A stretch of DNA of 7,611 nucleotides from an uncultured Helicobacter sp. (GTDB taxonomy: Bacteria > Campylobacterota > Campylobacteria > Campylobacterales > Helicobacteraceae): positions 1 through 7,611 of the forward strand of contig CALVAF010000008.1 in the NCBI GenBank assembly GCA_944325475.1, written 5' to 3'. Below are positions 6,135 to 7,611 of the stretch, piece after piece. A program made the translations under genes and the position numbers. Under the pieces are notes generated by a model. It searched no databases. It had not been told where the DNA came from and saw only the letters and a program-made list of their open reading frames with translations. How positions within the stretch are numbered: position 1 is the stretch's first letter; each line of letters begins with the position of its first letter.

Positions 6135-7611
6135 CTATTTAACACTCAAGATTTTCAAAACAAAATTAGCAATTTCAAAAGACGCCTTTCCAAAATTATA
6201 AACCTCTTCTTTTAAATATTTCAAAATCGTATCTGCAAAACTAATGGGATTTTTTTGAATCGCCTCTGCGATTTGAATCACTTCTTTTGCATTTTGGGCA
6301 ATATGCTGCAACTTAGGCTCCAAAAACATTTCTATTCCAATTTGGGATTTGTGATACAAAATGCAAGGCTGTAAGGTAGCAATAGGGAAAGTGAAGGCTA
6401 AAGAACTCATATCAGTAACCAAAATAGGACGTTGTCGCACCACTTCTAAAGAGATTTTCACACTCTCATCAAAAACAAAATTCCAATGGTTTTTAAATCT
6501 ATCCCTAACCGCCCCATGAATATTAGAATGCACCTGCATAATATGCGGACGATAAATCACCCTAGCACCTCTACTTAAAATTTCTTCAACCAATTCTAAA
6601 GTCGCATGAGTGTCAGAATAATTGGTATTCAAGCAGACTAAAAATAAATTTTTATCTAATGGGTTATCCAATAATCCATGATAGATTTCTTCAAGACCAC
6701 TATAATATCTATCTAAAGTAGGAGCGCCCAATGGTAAAACTTTATAAAATAAAGAAAAATCTATCATCGATTCCACTTCCCCATGTTCTAAATAAATATA
6801 ATCACAAATTTTCTTCCAAGTCTCAAAAGTTTGCTTGCAAGAAGCAAAAATATAATCATTATTTTCCAAAAGCAATCGTAGGGGCATAAGGTTTTTTCTA
6901 TTATCATCAGCCAAACTCTGATTAGGGGTTGCAAAAGTATGACTAACATAGCATGTTGTGACACTAGAATGAAATTTTTCATAGCATTCTGTAAAAACAA
7001 CACCACAAAAAGTAATGCGGCTAAGAATATCCCCTTCATTTAAAACAAAGGCAACACTATCCCCAATCCTATCTTTTGCCCTTGACATTTCTTCTGCACT
7101 CAAACACAAAAAGACAACATTAACCCCCTTTTCTTTTAAAATCCCCTCCACCCTTCCACGATGCTTACTCCCACTAGGACCTGACACAATAAACCCCACT
7201 GTGTTATTCCTCATAAATCCCAATGTGTTTAAAAAGTATTCATCGAGTTTTTGTGCGATAAATTCCATACCATTTAAATAAGGAATCTGATAATGCTTGA
7301 GTGAAGTAGCAAGAGAGAGATAATTTTTTCTTGAAGCCACTAGAACTAAGTCTTTGCTCCCAATGCTCTTATGCAAAGTCTCTAAACTAGTTTGTGGTTG
7401 TGAATCATCAATGAAGACTATTTGATTATAACCCATAAACTCCAAAAGATAAGCAATGTCTAAACCAATTTTACCTTTTGGATAAATAAAAATCCGCGCC
7501 GCGGCGATTCTTGATTCTTGATTCTTGATTCTTGATTCTTGATTCTTGATTCTTGATTCTTGATTCTTGATTCTTGATTCTTGATTCTTGATTCTTGATT
7601 CTTGATTCTTG
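6135..7611 (-). CDS. CDP-glycerol glycerophosphotransferase-like (GT-B) protein, 5' partial, behind a heptanucleotide array
   Basis: The frame is open from TAG 6137-6135 to the window edge; its start is outside. It first reads five copies of KNQESRI from the repeat array, then IAAA-like linker residues, then RIFIYPKGKIGLDIAYLLEFMGYNQIVFIDDS, a Rossmann-like module of the kind found in the two downstream paralogs. TTG 7445 lies within this module and is not the true start. Counting from it, the following part resembles the CDP-glycerol glycerophosphotransferase family: SHT with His 169, GAPTLDRY at 240-247 (family GYPRND), YRPHI at 298-302 with the expected His, and LVTDMSSLAF at 342-351 (family ITDYSS). 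Unlike the two downstream paralogs it keeps both family His and the Asp, so it is the member most likely to be catalytically normal. It probably attaches a glycerol-phosphate-like group to a surface glycan. Its N-terminal length depends on array copy number. Confidence 0.75.
   Translation of the reverse strand, partial: KNQESRIKNQESRIKNQESRIKNQESRIKNQESRIAAARIFIYPKGKIGLDIAYLLEFMGYNQIVFIDDSQPQTSLETLHKSIGSKDLVLVASRKNYLSLATSLKHYQIPYLNGMEFIAQKLDEYFLNTLGFMRNNTVGFIVSGPSGSKHRGRVEGILKEKGVNVVFLCLSAEEMSRAKDRIGDSVAFVLNEGDILSRITFCGVVFTECYEKFHSSVTTCYVSHTFATPNQSLADDNRKNLMPLRLLLENNDYIFASCKQTFETWKKICDYIYLEHGEVESMIDFSLFYKVLPLGAPTLDRYYSGLEEIYHGLLDNPLDKNLFLVCLNTNYSDTHATLELVEEILSRGARVIYRPHIMQVHSNIHGAVRDRFKNHWNFVFDESVKISLEVVRQRPILVTDMSSLAFTFPIATLQPCILYHKSQIGIEMFLEPKLQHIAQNAKEVIQIAEAIQKNPISFADTILKYLKEEVYNFGKASFEIANFVLKILSVK
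7497..7506. repeat. GC-only 10-bp perfect palindrome CGCCGCGGCG at the array border
   Basis: CGCCGCGGCG equals its own reverse complement and contains CCGCGG. Together with the preceding CCG it forms a G+C-only patch of about 13 bases in otherwise AT-rich DNA. It sits exactly between the heptamer array and the conserved RIFIYPKG coding sequence, encoding Ala residues. Function unknown. Confidence 0.7.
7506..7611 (-). repeat. Heptanucleotide tandem repeat (AAGAATC on coding strand), at least 15 copies
   Basis: Fifteen perfect GATTCTT units (plus strand) plus one base, reaching the window edge, so the real number may be higher. On the minus strand all three frames are free of stops and encode the same rotating heptapeptide KNQESRI; on the plus strand every frame meets TGA. 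Only one frame continues into RIFIYPKG; the other two meet TAG or TAA within about 16 codons. Since 7 is not a multiple of 3, gain or loss of one unit switches the frame, while three units keep it and add or remove one heptapeptide. This is a classical layout for slipped-strand phase variation. Confidence 0.93.

Noticed and set aside
6788..7039. Minus-strand frame of 83 codons inside the first gene
   Set aside because: It lies wholly inside the well-supported phosphotransferase-like frame and shows only hydrophobic low-complexity sequence.

Overview
The window is AT-rich and carries one closely packed gene series, all on the minus strand, so transcription runs from right (7611) to left (1). 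Long poly-G tracts and a perfect 7-nt repeat array inside reading frames, low G+C, AAGGAG ribosome binding sites and the gene content together suggest a Campylobacterota genome, most likely Helicobacter. That assignment is inference. The locus looks like a phase-variable surface-glycan (LPS/O-chain, capsule or flagellin glycan) cluster.

In transcription order it contains: (1) a 5'-truncated GT-B-type protein resembling CDP-glycerol glycerophosphotransferases (6135-7611), whose frame runs through at least 15 copies of AAGAATC to the window edge; (2) a family 9 (heptosyltransferase-type) glycosyltransferase (5137-6081); (3) a family 2 glycosyltransferase with an extra C-terminal Rossmann-like module (3858-5120); (4) a class I SAM methyltransferase (2970-3855) split by a G11 tract; (5) and (6) two paralogous GT-B-like proteins (1521-2959 and 72-1519), split near their N termini by G13 and G14 tracts. 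A possible further gene begins at about position 50 but has a stop as its second codon.

As written, all three poly-G genes are out of frame by one base. One deletion in the methyltransferase tract (G11 to G10) and one insertion in each of the other two (G13 to G14, G14 to G15) would restore proteins of 294, 479 and 482 aa. Whether the heptamer-array gene is on cannot be decided, because its start lies outside the window. With four independent repeat switches the series could give 16 expression states: two constitutive glycosyltransferases combined with switchable methylation and switchable transfer of (possibly phosphorylated) groups.

A unifying feature is a small Rossmann-like module with the pattern (I/Y)-Y-(P/G)-x-G/x...(F)-(I/V/A)-D-D. 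It is at the N terminus of the three glycerophosphotransferase-like proteins and at the C terminus of the family 2 enzyme. In both short paralogs the poly-G tract encodes the loop between the first helix and second strand of this module. In the methyltransferase it encodes the glycine turn that family members normally write as PGG. Gene spacing is 1-16 nt except before the family 9 gene, there is no intergenic stretch over 300 bases, and I found no RNA genes, insertion sequences, CRISPR or convincing terminators.
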